60,469 nt of DNA, taken from NCBI GenBank assembly GCA_020631355.1, contig JAHDHL010000028.1, positions 1-60,469 of the forward strand, written 5' to 3'. Of this stretch, positions 7,534 to 15,777 are shown one piece after another; within the stretch, counting starts at the first letter, position 1, and every line of letters starts with the position of its first letter. The notes under the pieces are model-generated. The model searched no databases. It was not told the DNA's origin and saw only the letters and a program-made list of their open reading frames with translations. This DNA is from Saprospiraceae bacterium (lineage in GTDB: Bacteria; Bacteroidota; Bacteroidia; Chitinophagales; Saprospiraceae). The position numbers were made by a program, and so were the translations under genes.

Positions 7534-9234
7534 CTATCCTCCCATCAGTTTCCTGAATATCGTTAATCCTTTGAGGTATTTTTCCATTGTTTCCAGACTC
7601 ATGGCTTTGGCGTCCTTTACGGCTCCCCTAGTCAGGAAAAAACATGGAACGAAGTACATCACAACAGGAATCCATGCTGCCATAGCCGGAGTAAGACTGC
7701 CATTATCCCCCAATTTTTTGAATACGGTAACTAAGGCGATGAAGACCACAAAGAGCAATACTCCAAACAATATCGGATAACCGAATCCTCCCTTTCGAAT
7801 AATGGCCCCAAGTGGTGCACCGATAAAGAGGAATATGATACAGGCAAAGGCGAGGCTGAATTTAAGATGTATCTGATAGATATATCTTTTCATCTTGACT
7901 TCCAAACTACTAATCTTTCCCAGGTGATTAGCTGCCTTGTCCTTTACACCCTTGGTAGCAGTTGCAGCACGCTCTTTCATATGTTTGCGATGGGCCGGCA
8001 TGAGTATTTCCTCAAAAGTAGCAGGCGTACCCAATAACTTGGCACGTATGATTATTTCCTCTTTCTTATCTGTTTTTTTCTTGGCAAACTTATTATTGGT
8101 TGGCGGTCTGGGTGGACTGGGTGGATTCTTTGAATTCGAGGAACCCCGCGGACGTTCCAACTGTGCTTTCGGGGGTGTTGCATTCCTCCATCTTTCACTA
8201 TCCTTCTTGGATTGTTCGGAGGTATAGCCCCTAGCCCGTTCCTTATATTTGGATTCCACTTGTTTCTTATCCCTTTTTAGTGTTTGGGACATCGGAACGT
8301 AATAAGAGGTGGAGTCGCTTGTTTTCACAAAGTGGTAATAGGTTGATACGACAGAAGCCAGGTATTCTTTCTTGCTGACCATATTCTGTTTCATGGTATC
8401 AATCTCAAAATAGAGTTGACGGGCTGAAAGCATTCCCTCCTGATCCTTGAATAGTTCCTCTTTCATATCTTTCATCTCGAATTCGGAAAGAGACATATAT
8501 TTTTCAAGATTATCGAATTTGATTCTCAGGTAGGGATAGCGTTTGGGGTCCTTGGGTTTTCTCGTCTTGGACTCCTCCATTTCCTGATACTGCCGCCCAT
8601 CATCCAGGTGCATGATAAGGTATCGTTCATCCGATTCCATATCCATCCTGCCCTCCTTGGCCATGATGATTTTGGTCCTGTTCCGATTCTCCAGGGAATG
8701 GTCATACAGCATGATATCCTTGATGCTACCAGTGGCATCATCCTTTTCCCCGATTCTGATAGAAAAATTCCTGAAGTCATCATTGAAAATCCCTTCATTA
8801 AGACTCAGGGCCAATTTTTGGGACTTGAAGTTATACAATCTGGTCTTGAATTTCAGATTGGCAACGGGAGCGATATAATTCGAACAAATAAAGGAAAAAA
8901 CGGCAATCACCATAGAAGTAACAATCAGCGGACGCATGATTCTCCACAATGAAACCCCGGCAGATTTCATGGATGTCAGTTCATAGCGTTCAGAAAGGTT
9001 ACCCATGATGAATATACTGGCCAATAATATGGCTGCAGGCAAGGCCAAGGCTATCAGACTGATGGATAGATACAGTATGAATTCAATAATCATCCAGACA
9101 CTGGCTCCCTTACCCAAAATATCATCAATGAATTTCCACATCGACTGCATTGTGTATACAAACATGACCACTCCAAACGAGAGTATGAATGGGGGTATGA
9201 ATGTTTTTACAATAAACTTGTCGAGTATCTTCAA
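7534..9234 (-). CDS. LptF/LptG-family permease (YjgP/YjgQ)
   Basis: This 566-aa inner-membrane protein belongs to the LptF/LptG family, the membrane part of the ABC exporter that lifts lipopolysaccharide to the outer membrane. Three N-terminal membrane segments lie near residues 12-35, 50-75 and 98-120, with the family motif MGNLSERYELTSMKSAGVS between the second and third. Three more lie in the last 120 residues. The periplasmic part between them holds a beta-jellyroll-like segment and then a long hydrophilic insert (about residues 305-440) with a Pro-rich stretch and many Lys. The insert makes the protein much longer than the 360 or so residues of the E. coli proteins. It sits between ppk1 (68-base gap) and the EAD-like gene. 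Whether it plays the F or the G role cannot be told. Confidence 0.88.
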   Translation of the reverse strand: MKILDKFIVKTFIPPFILSFGVVMFVYTMQSMWKFIDDILGKGASVWMIIEFILYLSISLIALALPAAILLASIFIMGNLSERYELTSMKSAGVSLWRIMRPLIVTSMVIAVFSFICSNYIAPVANLKFKTRLYNFKSQKLALSLNEGIFNDDFRNFSIRIGEKDDATGSIKDIMLYDHSLENRNRTKIIMAKEGRMDMESDERYLIMHLDDGRQYQEMEESKTRKPKDPKRYPYLRIKFDNLEKYMSLSEFEMKDMKEELFKDQEGMLSARQLYFEIDTMKQNMVSKKEYLASVVSTYYHFVKTSDSTSYYVPMSQTLKRDKKQVESKYKERARGYTSEQSKKDSERWRNATPPKAQLERPRGSSNSKNPPSPPRPPTNNKFAKKKTDKKEEIIIRAKLLGTPATFEEILMPAHRKHMKERAATATKGVKDKAANHLGKISSLEVKMKRYIYQIHLKFSLAFACIIFLFIGAPLGAIIRKGGFGYPILFGVLLFVVFIALVTVFKKLGDNGSLTPAMAAWIPVVMYFVPCFFLTRGAVKDAKAMSLETMEKYLKGLTIFRKLMGG

Positions 9235-9302
9235 AACGGAGGTTTGCTATTTACTTAGAAATGATAATACAACGCAAGATAGTATTCCATCTTACACTCT
9301 TA

Positions 9303-11372
9303 TCAAACTTTCACTTCTGTTTTTCTACGAATACGGTAATAGGTTTCTATTTGGGAGCGGATTGACATATCGTCGGTTGATTTATGATAAATATTCCTTG
9401 CGGTACCATCCACAATCCTGGCCTTTACATTATCCATGAGTTGGCTGTGCAGGAATACCATAATCTCATTCCTAAGTTCCTCATCATATATCGGAAATGC
9501 CGTTTCAATCCTGTAACTAAGATTTCTTCGCATGAAGTCCGCTGATGACAGGTACATTTCCTCATCACCATCATTCTGAAACCAGAAAATACGGGCATGC
9601 TCCAGGAAACGATCCACGATACTGATTACCTGAATGTTTTCACTATACCCCTTGACACCCGGAACCAAACAACATATGCCTCTTACAATCAGGTCAATCC
9701 TGACTCCTGCCTGGCTGGCCTCATATAACTTGGAAATCATTTCCTTATCCTCTAGACTATTCATCTTGAGAATCATGTAGGAATCCTTTCCATTCTTGGC
9801 ATGTTTTATTTCCCTGTCCACCTTGGCAATCAGTGATGCCCTCAAATTGAATTGCCCTACCAACAAATGTTGGAATTCTGTCTGTGGCAATTTAACTGTT
9901 TCGAGGAAATTGAAGACTCTGGCTACTTCAGAAGTCAAACGTTTATCTGCCGTGAACAATCCCAAATCACTATAAATCCTGGCAGTTCCCTCATGGAAAT
10001 TACCAGTTCCCATATAAGAAAACAACTCACTCTTTCCCTTGTATTCCCTCCTGACCAAAGCCAATTTCGAATGAACTTTCAGGCCGGGAAAACTATAATA
10101 TACTTGTACTCCAGCAGCTTCCAATTTCTCTCCCCAACGCAGATTGGCTTCCTCGTCAAATCGGGCCTTGACCTCCACAAATACCATCACCTGTTTACCT
10201 GACCGTACTGCCTCCATCAAGGCATTCATGATTTTTGACTTCCGAGCGACCCTATACTGAACCACTTTGATGTGGGTTACATCCGGGTCCTTAGCTGCTT
10301 CCTCAAAGAACCGAACCACGGACTGGTAAGATTGGTAAGGAACATGTATCATGTGTTCCCGTTCCCTGATGGCATCAAAGATATCATCGGAGGATTCCAG
10401 TTCTGGATAAGACAAGGGAGGCAAAGGATTATTCTTCAAATTATCCATTCCGAAATCAGGGAATTTGAAAAAGTCGAAATTATTGTGATAACGTCCCTCC
10501 TTGAGTAAGCCTGCCTTATCCACTTCGAATGTCTCCATCAGATATGACAAAAGGTCCTGCGGCATACTTCTATCGTAAACAAAACGGGACGGAGGGCCCA
10601 CATTACGCTTCGTTAGGCTTTTCTTGATTTTTGAAATCAAATCTCCTTGGAACTCATCATCAATATACAATTCCGCATCCCTGGTCAATTTGATGGAATA
10701 GGTATCCAGGATATCATACCCCGGAAACAACATGGATACGCTATGCCTTACGATATCATCCAATATGATGATATCATGGCCATCGCCCTGCGAGGGTATC
10801 TCCACAAATCTTGGTGAATAATCAGATGGCACCTTTACAATGGCATATTCGGGCTTGGCTAAAGGATTTTCTTTTTGTTGCAGATGAATACTGAGATATA
10901 GTTCCGCATTATTCAAAAAGGGTCTTACCATACCATTCATCAAAAGTACGGGCTGTACGAAGGGAAGGAGATGGTCATTGAAATACTCCTCCACATAATT
11001 CTTTTGTTCTTCACTCAAATCCAATCTTCTACGGATTCGGATATTATGCTTCTTGAGTTCAGGGATGATTTGTTTGATGAAGATATTACTGAATTTCTCC
11101 TGTTGCTTATTCACAATCTTGAGAATTCCCTTGATGATTTCCTTGGGTGAGAACTCCAAACGTTTCTGGGTCTTCTTCCCTACCCTCATGAGGTTTCTGT
11201 GGTGGGCAACCCTTACCCTGAAGAATTCATCCAAGTTGGAAGAATAGATGGCCAAGAATTTGATTCGTTCGAACAGCGGCACACTCGGATCCTCGGCTTC
11301 CTGCAATACCCTGTGATTGAAGGAAAGCCAACTGATGTCCCTGTGTACATAAGGCATATCTTTTTCTTCCAT
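9303..11372 (-). CDS. ppk1: Polyphosphate kinase 1
   Basis: This 689-aa protein is a full-length polyphosphate kinase, which polymerises the gamma phosphate of ATP into inorganic polyphosphate. The N-terminal domain starts with RDISWLSFNHRVLQEA and continues with SNLDEFFRVRV. The autophosphorylated histidine lies in GLKVHSKLALVRR (His434), and the C-terminal phospholipase-D-like half contains YLSSADFMRRN and a conserved ETAFPI. Length is typical. The start is the ATG just before the conserved RDISW block. A TACCTTTG -7 box lies 24 bases upstream, so the leader is very short. The SixA-like phosphatase is directly upstream on the same strand, a pairing that is common in Bacteroidota. Confidence 0.96.
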   Translation of the reverse strand: MEEKDMPYVHRDISWLSFNHRVLQEAEDPSVPLFERIKFLAIYSSNLDEFFRVRVAHHRNLMRVGKKTQKRLEFSPKEIIKGILKIVNKQQEKFSNIFIKQIIPELKKHNIRIRRRLDLSEEQKNYVEEYFNDHLLPFVQPVLLMNGMVRPFLNNAELYLSIHLQQKENPLAKPEYAIVKVPSDYSPRFVEIPSQGDGHDIIILDDIVRHSVSMLFPGYDILDTYSIKLTRDAELYIDDEFQGDLISKIKKSLTKRNVGPPSRFVYDRSMPQDLLSYLMETFEVDKAGLLKEGRYHNNFDFFKFPDFGMDNLKNNPLPPLSYPELESSDDIFDAIREREHMIHVPYQSYQSVVRFFEEAAKDPDVTHIKVVQYRVARKSKIMNALMEAVRSGKQVMVFVEVKARFDEEANLRWGEKLEAAGVQVYYSFPGLKVHSKLALVRREYKGKSELFSYMGTGNFHEGTARIYSDLGLFTADKRLTSEVARVFNFLETVKLPQTEFQHLLVGQFNLRASLIAKVDREIKHAKNGKDSYMILKMNSLEDKEMISKLYEASQAGVRIDLIVRGICCLVPGVKGYSENIQVISIVDRFLEHARIFWFQNDGDEEMYLSSADFMRRNLSYRIETAFPIYDEELRNEIMVFLHSQLMDNVKARIVDGTARNIYHKSTDDMSIRSQIETYYRIRRKTEVKV

Positions 11373-11395
11373 TGTCCCTTATTTGATGTGAAAGA

Positions 11396-11403
11396 CAAAG
11401 GTA
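11396..11403 (-). promoter_or_regulatory. ppk1: -7 box TACCTTTG for ppk1
   Basis: The minus strand reads TACCTTTG, matching TAnnTTTG, 24 bases before the ppk1 start. A possible weak -33 element ATTG lies about 20 bases further upstream. It indicates ppk1 can be transcribed independently of the phosphatase gene. Confidence 0.6.
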
Positions 11404-11478
11404 ATGTCTACAACGTGGATAAGCAATGATTATCCAAGCTATTCAGATATCCAACCCTTTATGGATGAAAATGTCTCC

Positions 11479-11976
11479 CTACATGAAATACTGTTTGGGA
11501 TAATGCATGGTTACCATCTCTGCATTGGTAGTGGAGAATGCTTTCCATTCTGATACATCAGCCTGTACCTTGACAATCGCACAGGTAGGTGCATTCGGGA
11601 TGTAATCCTTACTGAAGATATTGGCCAAGTTCGTTGTAGTCGGATTGTGACCAAAGAAACAAATGGTCTTGGCATCATCCGTAGCGGCCTGAATCAAGTC
11701 TATGATATAATCCTCGTCGCCCAAATACAGATTCGGGTCTTGTAGGATATCCGTTTCTTCCTTTCCCAGCGTCTCTGCAAAAAACTTGGCTGTGGTATAA
11801 GCCCTGACTGCAGGACTGGAATAAATGATATCAGGAATGATTTCCTTACCCTGGAATAGCTTAGCCATGAATGGTGCATCCCTAAATCCCCTTTTGTTGA
11901 GTGGGCGTTCCGCATCCCTCAGGCTCATATCTTCCCAACTGGATTTGGCATGGCGGATAAAATAGACTGTCTTCAT
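11479..11976 (-). CDS. SixA-type histidine phosphatase
   Basis: This small cytoplasmic member of the phosphoglycerate-mutase-like histidine phosphatase superfamily has the catalytic FIRHAKSSW motif (catalytic His within the first 10 residues) and the second histidine in FGHNPTTTN. The conserved E.RPLNKRG segment is present. It resembles SixA, which removes phosphate from phosphohistidine in phosphorelay proteins. I start at the second Met (165 aa), which directly precedes KTVYFIRHA; an ATG two codons earlier is possible. A one-mismatch -7 box (TACCTTTT) lies at 12011-12018. It precedes ppk1 on the same strand, which suggests a shared role in phosphate or phosphohistidine metabolism. The true substrate is unknown. 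Confidence 0.85.
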   Translation of the reverse strand: MKTVYFIRHAKSSWEDMSLRDAERPLNKRGFRDAPFMAKLFQGKEIIPDIIYSSPAVRAYTTAKFFAETLGKEETDILQDPNLYLGDEDYIIDLIQAATDDAKTICFFGHNPTTTNLANIFSKDYIPNAPTCAIVKVQADVSEWKAFSTTNAEMVTMHYPKQYFM

Positions 11977-12102
11977 ACACACTAGTTAAGTTGGTTCATT
12001 GTTATGAAAGAAAAGGTAGTGCTATTTGTTGTGTTTTGGATATGATTTCAGATTCATTTTACAAATTATGCTTTTCGTCTTGGAAGAATTAAACAATCAT
12101 TG

Positions 12103-12110
12103 TACATTTG
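12103..12110 (+). promoter_or_regulatory. ffs: Promoter of the SRP RNA gene (TACATTTG)
   Basis: TACATTTG is a full -7 match; a TTGG element lies 19 bases upstream at 12080-12083 as a partial -33 box. The RNA would start a few bases downstream in the GGCGGCGG stretch. Confidence 0.8.
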
Positions 12111-12115
12111 CGGCG

Positions 12116-12208
12116 GCGGAGTCATACGACTAGCTCCCTTTAAATCCCCCAGGTAGGAAACTAAGCAAGGGTAGGAGGTTGTAGCGGTGCGATATGATTT
12201 CCGCTTTT
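12116..12208 (+). ncRNA. ffs: Bacterial small SRP RNA (4.5S type)
   Basis: The region folds as one long rod. The 5' strand GCGGA-G-TCATA-CG pairs with the 3' strand CG-ATATGA-TT-TCCGC. The conserved apical part is recognisable as CAGGTAGGAAACTAAGCAAGG, matching the domain IV pattern CAGG...GGAA...AGCA bound by Ffh. It is followed directly by a T-run that acts with the rod base as terminator. SRP RNA scaffolds Ffh and FtsY for co-translational targeting to the membrane. The gene has its own strong promoter and lies 60 bases before the transaldolase gene. The ends are estimated from pairing. Confidence 0.88.
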
Positions 12209-12211
12209 TTA
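12196..12211 (+). terminator. 3' end of SRP RNA with T-run
   Basis: The closing helix ends in TCCGC and is followed by TTTTTTA. This is the likely intrinsic termination site of the SRP RNA. Confidence 0.65.
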
Positions 12212-12269
12212 TTTGTCCCAATTCATCCTACCACTTTGGTCTTCAGGATATTACAAAATACATTATCAC

Positions 12270-12926
12270 ATGAAATTCTTCGTAGATACTGCGAATCTTG
12301 AGCAAATCAAGCAAGCTTTTGATTATGGAATCCTTGATGGCGTAACTACAAATCCATCATTAATGGCCAAGGAGGGCATCTCTGGTGAGGCTAATATCTT
12401 GGAACATTATGCCAAAATTGCCAATATGGTGGATGGAGATGTCAGTGCGGAGGTTATTTCCACTGATTTCCAAGGTATGATTGAAGAAGGACAAAAATTA
12501 GCTGCCATCGCTCCGAATATCGTTGTCAAGGTTCCAATGATCAGGGAGGGGGTGAAAGCATTGAGTTGGTTTACTGCCAATGGTATCCGCACCAACTGCA
12601 CCCTAGTGTTCAGTGCAGGACAAGCCATCTTGGCCGCCAAGGCTGGTGCAACCTACGTGAGTCCTTTCATAGGAAGAATCGATGATACCACTTGGGCTGG
12701 CATGCAGTTGATTTATGATATCGTTGAGATTTATGCCAACTATGGTTTTGCTACCGAGGTATTAGCTGCTTCCATCAGAACGGCCAATCATATTAAGGAA
12801 TGTGCCATTGCCGGGGCTGATGTAGTGACTTGTCCATTGAAAACCATCGAAGGATTGTTCAATCATCCACTTACGGATATCGGTTTGGAAAAATTCCTTG
12901 CTGACTATAATAAATTGAATGGTTAA
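12270..12926 (+). CDS. Transaldolase, short TalC/Fsa type
   Basis: This 218-aa TIM-barrel enzyme is the short transaldolase form used in the pentose-phosphate pathway, or a fructose-6-phosphate aldolase. The frame is open 19 codons further upstream, but homology begins at the ATG at 12270 with MKFFVDTANL, so that start is used. The family motifs VTTNPSLMAKEG, SAEV, NIVVKVPM with Schiff-base Lys87, NCTLVFS and SPFIGRIDD are all visible. Length is typical of the family. It lies directly after the SRP RNA and ends at a strong hairpin terminator. Sequence alone does not separate transaldolase from aldolase activity. Confidence 0.92.
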   Translation: MKFFVDTANLEQIKQAFDYGILDGVTTNPSLMAKEGISGEANILEHYAKIANMVDGDVSAEVISTDFQGMIEEGQKLAAIAPNIVVKVPMIREGVKALSWFTANGIRTNCTLVFSAGQAILAAKAGATYVSPFIGRIDDTTWAGMQLIYDIVEIYANYGFATEVLAASIRTANHIKECAIAGADVVTCPLKTIEGLFNHPLTDIGLEKFLADYNKLNG

Positions 12927-12952
12927 TTGATATATCGTCATTCAATACACAA

Positions 12953-12997
12953 ACAAAAAGCCTAGGAAGATGTCTTCCCAGGCTTTTTGTTTTTTGA
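12953..12997 (+). terminator. Terminator after the transaldolase gene
   Basis: AAAAAGCCT and GGAAGA pair with TCTTCC and AGGCTTTTT around a two-base loop, with one mismatch pair in the stem. The T-run TTTTTGTTTTTTG follows. Confidence 0.9.
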
Positions 12998-13085
12998 TCA
13001 TTTTGGAGAATGCTGGCCCACAAACACATATCATCAAAGGTTTATTCCTTAGTATTGTCAAAGAAAAAATATAAAAGCACCAATC

Positions 13086-13859
13086 ATGTACACATCAAAC
13101 CTCAAGCTCCTATTAGTCGTCGGAATTTTCATTCTAACCATCATAACATCATGTGAACAAGAAAACCCCTGCGATGGAGTATCATGCGAAAATGGAGGGA
13201 TTGAAGTCATATTGAATGATGACTGTACATGTGATTGTCCAGTGGGTTATGCTGGGGATAATTGTGAGGTTTTTGATGCATCCCAAGTACAATTCCTCCT
13301 TGATTCCGGTAATACTCCTATCGAGTTATATAATGGAGGTATTTCTCTGGAAGACTTGTATGGAAAAACATATTTGGATGGTATGATATTCTATCTGAAC
13401 ACCAACAATGGTACAGGAATGGTTGCTGCGTTTGAAGACCATGATTCTATGGCAGAATGGGGATGCTACGATTTTGATGTTCCTGGTTTGAACAATGTTC
13501 CGAATGATTTCCCTACTATGCCCGAAACCATTGAGGGTACCAGAATCGGGGATGGTTTCAGCAATACGAATTTCATCATAGATGCGAATTGTGTTTCTCA
13601 ATATGGAGGAAATACGGCTGCAAAATTATGCAGGGACATCGGAGCAGAATGGTTCTTACCCTCTAGAGGTGAATTAAATATGATGTTCACTCACTTATTT
13701 TTAAATAATATGGGGAATTTCGAATCAGCCCTATACTGGAGTTCCACAGAATCTACTCTAGACCAAGGTGCTTGGGGTCATTATTTCCAGGATGATACCC
13801 AACAAACCATAGTCAATAGAAATGGTGCCCTTAGGGTCAGGGCGGCTAAGGCATTCTGA
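13086..13859 (+). CDS. Lipoprotein with EGF-like and DUF1566 domains
   Basis: This 257-aa protein begins with a lipoprotein signal (lipobox IITSC, Cys at about residue 23). A short Cys-rich segment with CDGVSCENGG and CTCDCPVGYAGDNC looks like one EGF-like module at about residues 28-58. The C-terminal 120 residues match the DUF1566/Lcl C-terminal pattern: WFLPSRGELNMM, YWSSTES, a final WGHYF and ALRVRAAKAF. Such domains occur in surface proteins of Bacteroidota and are thought to bind or display, not to catalyse. It stands alone after the transaldolase terminator. The anchor site suggests periplasmic or surface exposure. Its ligand is unknown. Confidence 0.82.
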   Translation: MYTSNLKLLLVVGIFILTIITSCEQENPCDGVSCENGGIEVILNDDCTCDCPVGYAGDNCEVFDASQVQFLLDSGNTPIELYNGGISLEDLYGKTYLDGMIFYLNTNNGTGMVAAFEDHDSMAEWGCYDFDVPGLNNVPNDFPTMPETIEGTRIGDGFSNTNFIIDANCVSQYGGNTAAKLCRDIGAEWFLPSRGELNMMFTHLFLNNMGNFESALYWSSTESTLDQGAWGHYFQDDTQQTIVNRNGALRVRAAKAF

Positions 13860-13973
13860 GATAAAATGTACGAAAGCCTGCTTTTAATATTATAATGACA
13901 TAGATGTTTCGGTCAGCAATTAAGGTTATGCTTCCCATGTTTCAATTCTATAACAACTCAGTATTCATTCAGA

Positions 13974-14414
13974 TTAATATTCAATAAAAAGTAACCGGGG
14001 TGTGGTCTCTCTTGTTCCATGAAGAATGGCATATTGCTTGAATAACTTAGCTATTGAAATGGCGGCCTCAGTCGAAATATCTGGAACAAACAGACTCTTT
14101 TCCGACCAATCCTTTCCCCTACCCTCTGCTTGGAAATAGACATATCCGCTTTGACGAAGTAATGATTCCAGTTTGAGATTCTGCTGTATATTCCAATTCA
14201 AGGAATGTTCCAAGGATTGCGGATTCCAAGCTGTAATGAATGCCCAAGATTCAAAATTATTATCTGACAACCAATTATCCAAGGAAGCATTGGTCTTTCC
14301 CACAAGAATAGAAAAGCCCAATTCCACGACCTCATAGGTCGTATTCAGATAAGCATCACAAAGTGCCGGGCTGATGTGTGTCGGATACGGCTTTGGGTCC
14401 TTTTTTTCCATCAT
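13974..14414 (-). CDS. DUF3293 protein
   Basis: This 146-aa soluble protein matches the DUF3293 pattern: an N-terminal L.DAYLNTTYEV, the central FITAWNPQS, a Tyr/Gly-rich stretch GYVYFQAEGRG, W.EKSLFVPDIS and a final FKQYAILHG. The function of the family is unknown. Its start codon lies 59 bases inside the end of the upstream FemAB-like gene in another frame, so the two are translationally close. No membrane segment or signal peptide is visible. Confidence 0.85.
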   Translation of the reverse strand: MMEKKDPKPYPTHISPALCDAYLNTTYEVVELGFSILVGKTNASLDNWLSDNNFESWAFITAWNPQSLEHSLNWNIQQNLKLESLLRQSGYVYFQAEGRGKDWSEKSLFVPDISTEAAISIAKLFKQYAILHGTRETTPRLLFIEY

Positions 14415-15648
14415 TCTTAGCGGTATCTGAAGCCTTGAACGGACTTCTGTATACGATTTCCTTCTGAGGCTGTAATGATTTGATGATTGGAGAAACCAAT
14501 TTGTTCTTCAAGCCATTCCTATGCCTAAGAAAAAGGTAGGTTTCCTTAGGAACCGCACCTACCGAACTCTTGATTTCAGGAGCAGTACGAGCGAAATCAA
14601 TCATCTTGGATTGATTCTCTATTCCGACTTTCGTAATATCATAGAGGATATTCAGGTACAACTGGTATTTCTGATTATATGAGGGATCCAAACCTAGAAA
14701 ATGGGCATGGGTTTCATGATGATCCTTAATGGTAGTGAAGTATCCTATCATCACATCCTCCAGATAATAAGCGACCAACTTGAATTTATCACCTAGCTTA
14801 TTCTTTAATTCGGGAAAATAATCCTTGTTGAGATGGACCAAGTTAAAATCTACGGACAAACTGATTTTTTCATACAGCTCATGGATTCTTTCCTTATTTT
14901 CCAAGAGTTGTTCGTAGGTCATGTCTACCCTTTTCAGGTCCTTGCCCTTCTTGGCAGCTCTTTTGGCCCTGACCCTATATTTGGAACTCATTGCTCCGAG
15001 ATAATCGGAGAATTCCTTCCAATCTGGTTGGAGTTCCATCACCATACTCGGTTCGGACTTGAAACAATTGAAATTACGTTGGGATAGGATTTCGGATTGG
15101 GCAGCTTCTTCCTCAGAAAAATCCTTGTAGAAAAGATACTTGAAACGAATGTTCTTATGCTTTTCTATAACGGGCAATGCATGTTGGGTAACCATATCCA
15201 GAATCACGAATGATTCCCTTGAGGATTTACCCTTGAATTGCATTCCGAAATTACCGGTAAGGAGCAGGTTTCCTACTACGAACCAATAACGGTTATAATT
15301 CTTGGCGACGAATTTTCTGAATTGGCCCCAAATCCCCGTTGCATTCTGGTCTAGATTGAGACTCTTACTTCCCTTGACCAGCGTGGACTGCGCTTGAACG
15401 ATACCGATGAGCGCCCCGCCCTCATAAACTGGAATATAGATACTTTGTGTATCCTCAGAGGGACAATCCTCCAATAATTGTTGGTAGGATTCAGAAAGGA
15501 AAATACTGGAAGGAAGTGGCGACTCCTCATCCATATCCTTAATCTTGTACTTGACCTTGAATTCGAGGTTGGTACCATCGATTTGATATCGTCCCTCTTT
15601 ATTCCCCTCTTTTACACTCCCTTGGCAGGGACAGTAAGCACTCAACAT
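14356..15648 (-). CDS. GNAT-fold, FemAB/DUF482-like acyltransferase
   Basis: This 430-aa soluble protein has an uncharacterised N-terminal 90 residues and then a double GNAT-like region. Visible marks are LVKGSKS, a helix-rich segment AMSSKYRVRAKRAAKKGKDL, NLVHLNKDYFPEL, KLVAYYLEDVMIGYFTTIKD and HAHFLGLDPSYNQKYQLYLNILYD. These resemble FemAB-like and BioF2-like N-acyltransferases that use aminoacyl-tRNA or acyl-CoA. The C-terminal 30 residues are Lys-rich and low in order. It has a TAATTTTG -7 box 47 bases upstream and overlaps the DUF3293 gene by 59 bases. The substrate cannot be predicted. Confidence 0.72.
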   Translation of the reverse strand: MLSAYCPCQGSVKEGNKEGRYQIDGTNLEFKVKYKIKDMDEESPLPSSIFLSESYQQLLEDCPSEDTQSIYIPVYEGGALIGIVQAQSTLVKGSKSLNLDQNATGIWGQFRKFVAKNYNRYWFVVGNLLLTGNFGMQFKGKSSRESFVILDMVTQHALPVIEKHKNIRFKYLFYKDFSEEEAAQSEILSQRNFNCFKSEPSMVMELQPDWKEFSDYLGAMSSKYRVRAKRAAKKGKDLKRVDMTYEQLLENKERIHELYEKISLSVDFNLVHLNKDYFPELKNKLGDKFKLVAYYLEDVMIGYFTTIKDHHETHAHFLGLDPSYNQKYQLYLNILYDITKVGIENQSKMIDFARTAPEIKSSVGAVPKETYLFLRHRNGLKNKLVSPIIKSLQPQKEIVYRSPFKASDTAKNDGKKGPKAVSDTHQPGTL

Positions 15649-15694
15649 GACTGTTCGTGATTTGTGATTTGGTATACCACCAATATTTCCAACC

Positions 15695-15702
15695 CAAAAT
15701 TA
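15695..15702 (-). promoter_or_regulatory. -7 box TAATTTTG for the FemAB-like gene
   Basis: The minus strand reads TAATTTTG, matching TAnnTTTG, 47 bases before the start codon of the acyltransferase-like gene. No convincing -33 box was seen. Confidence 0.45.
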
Positions 15703-15777
15703 TGCAGAAAGGTTGTATATCGTTGTTAAAATGGGGACAATTATCAAAACTTTAAGTTATCGTTCCCAATCATCATA

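Noticed and set aside
8608-8952. Plus-strand frames opposite the LptF/G-like gene
   Set aside because: They mirror the coding strand composition and have no independent evidence.
12213-12269. Longer N-terminus for the transaldolase
   Set aside because: Those 19 codons lie directly after the SRP RNA terminator and do not match the family, which begins MKFFVDTANL.
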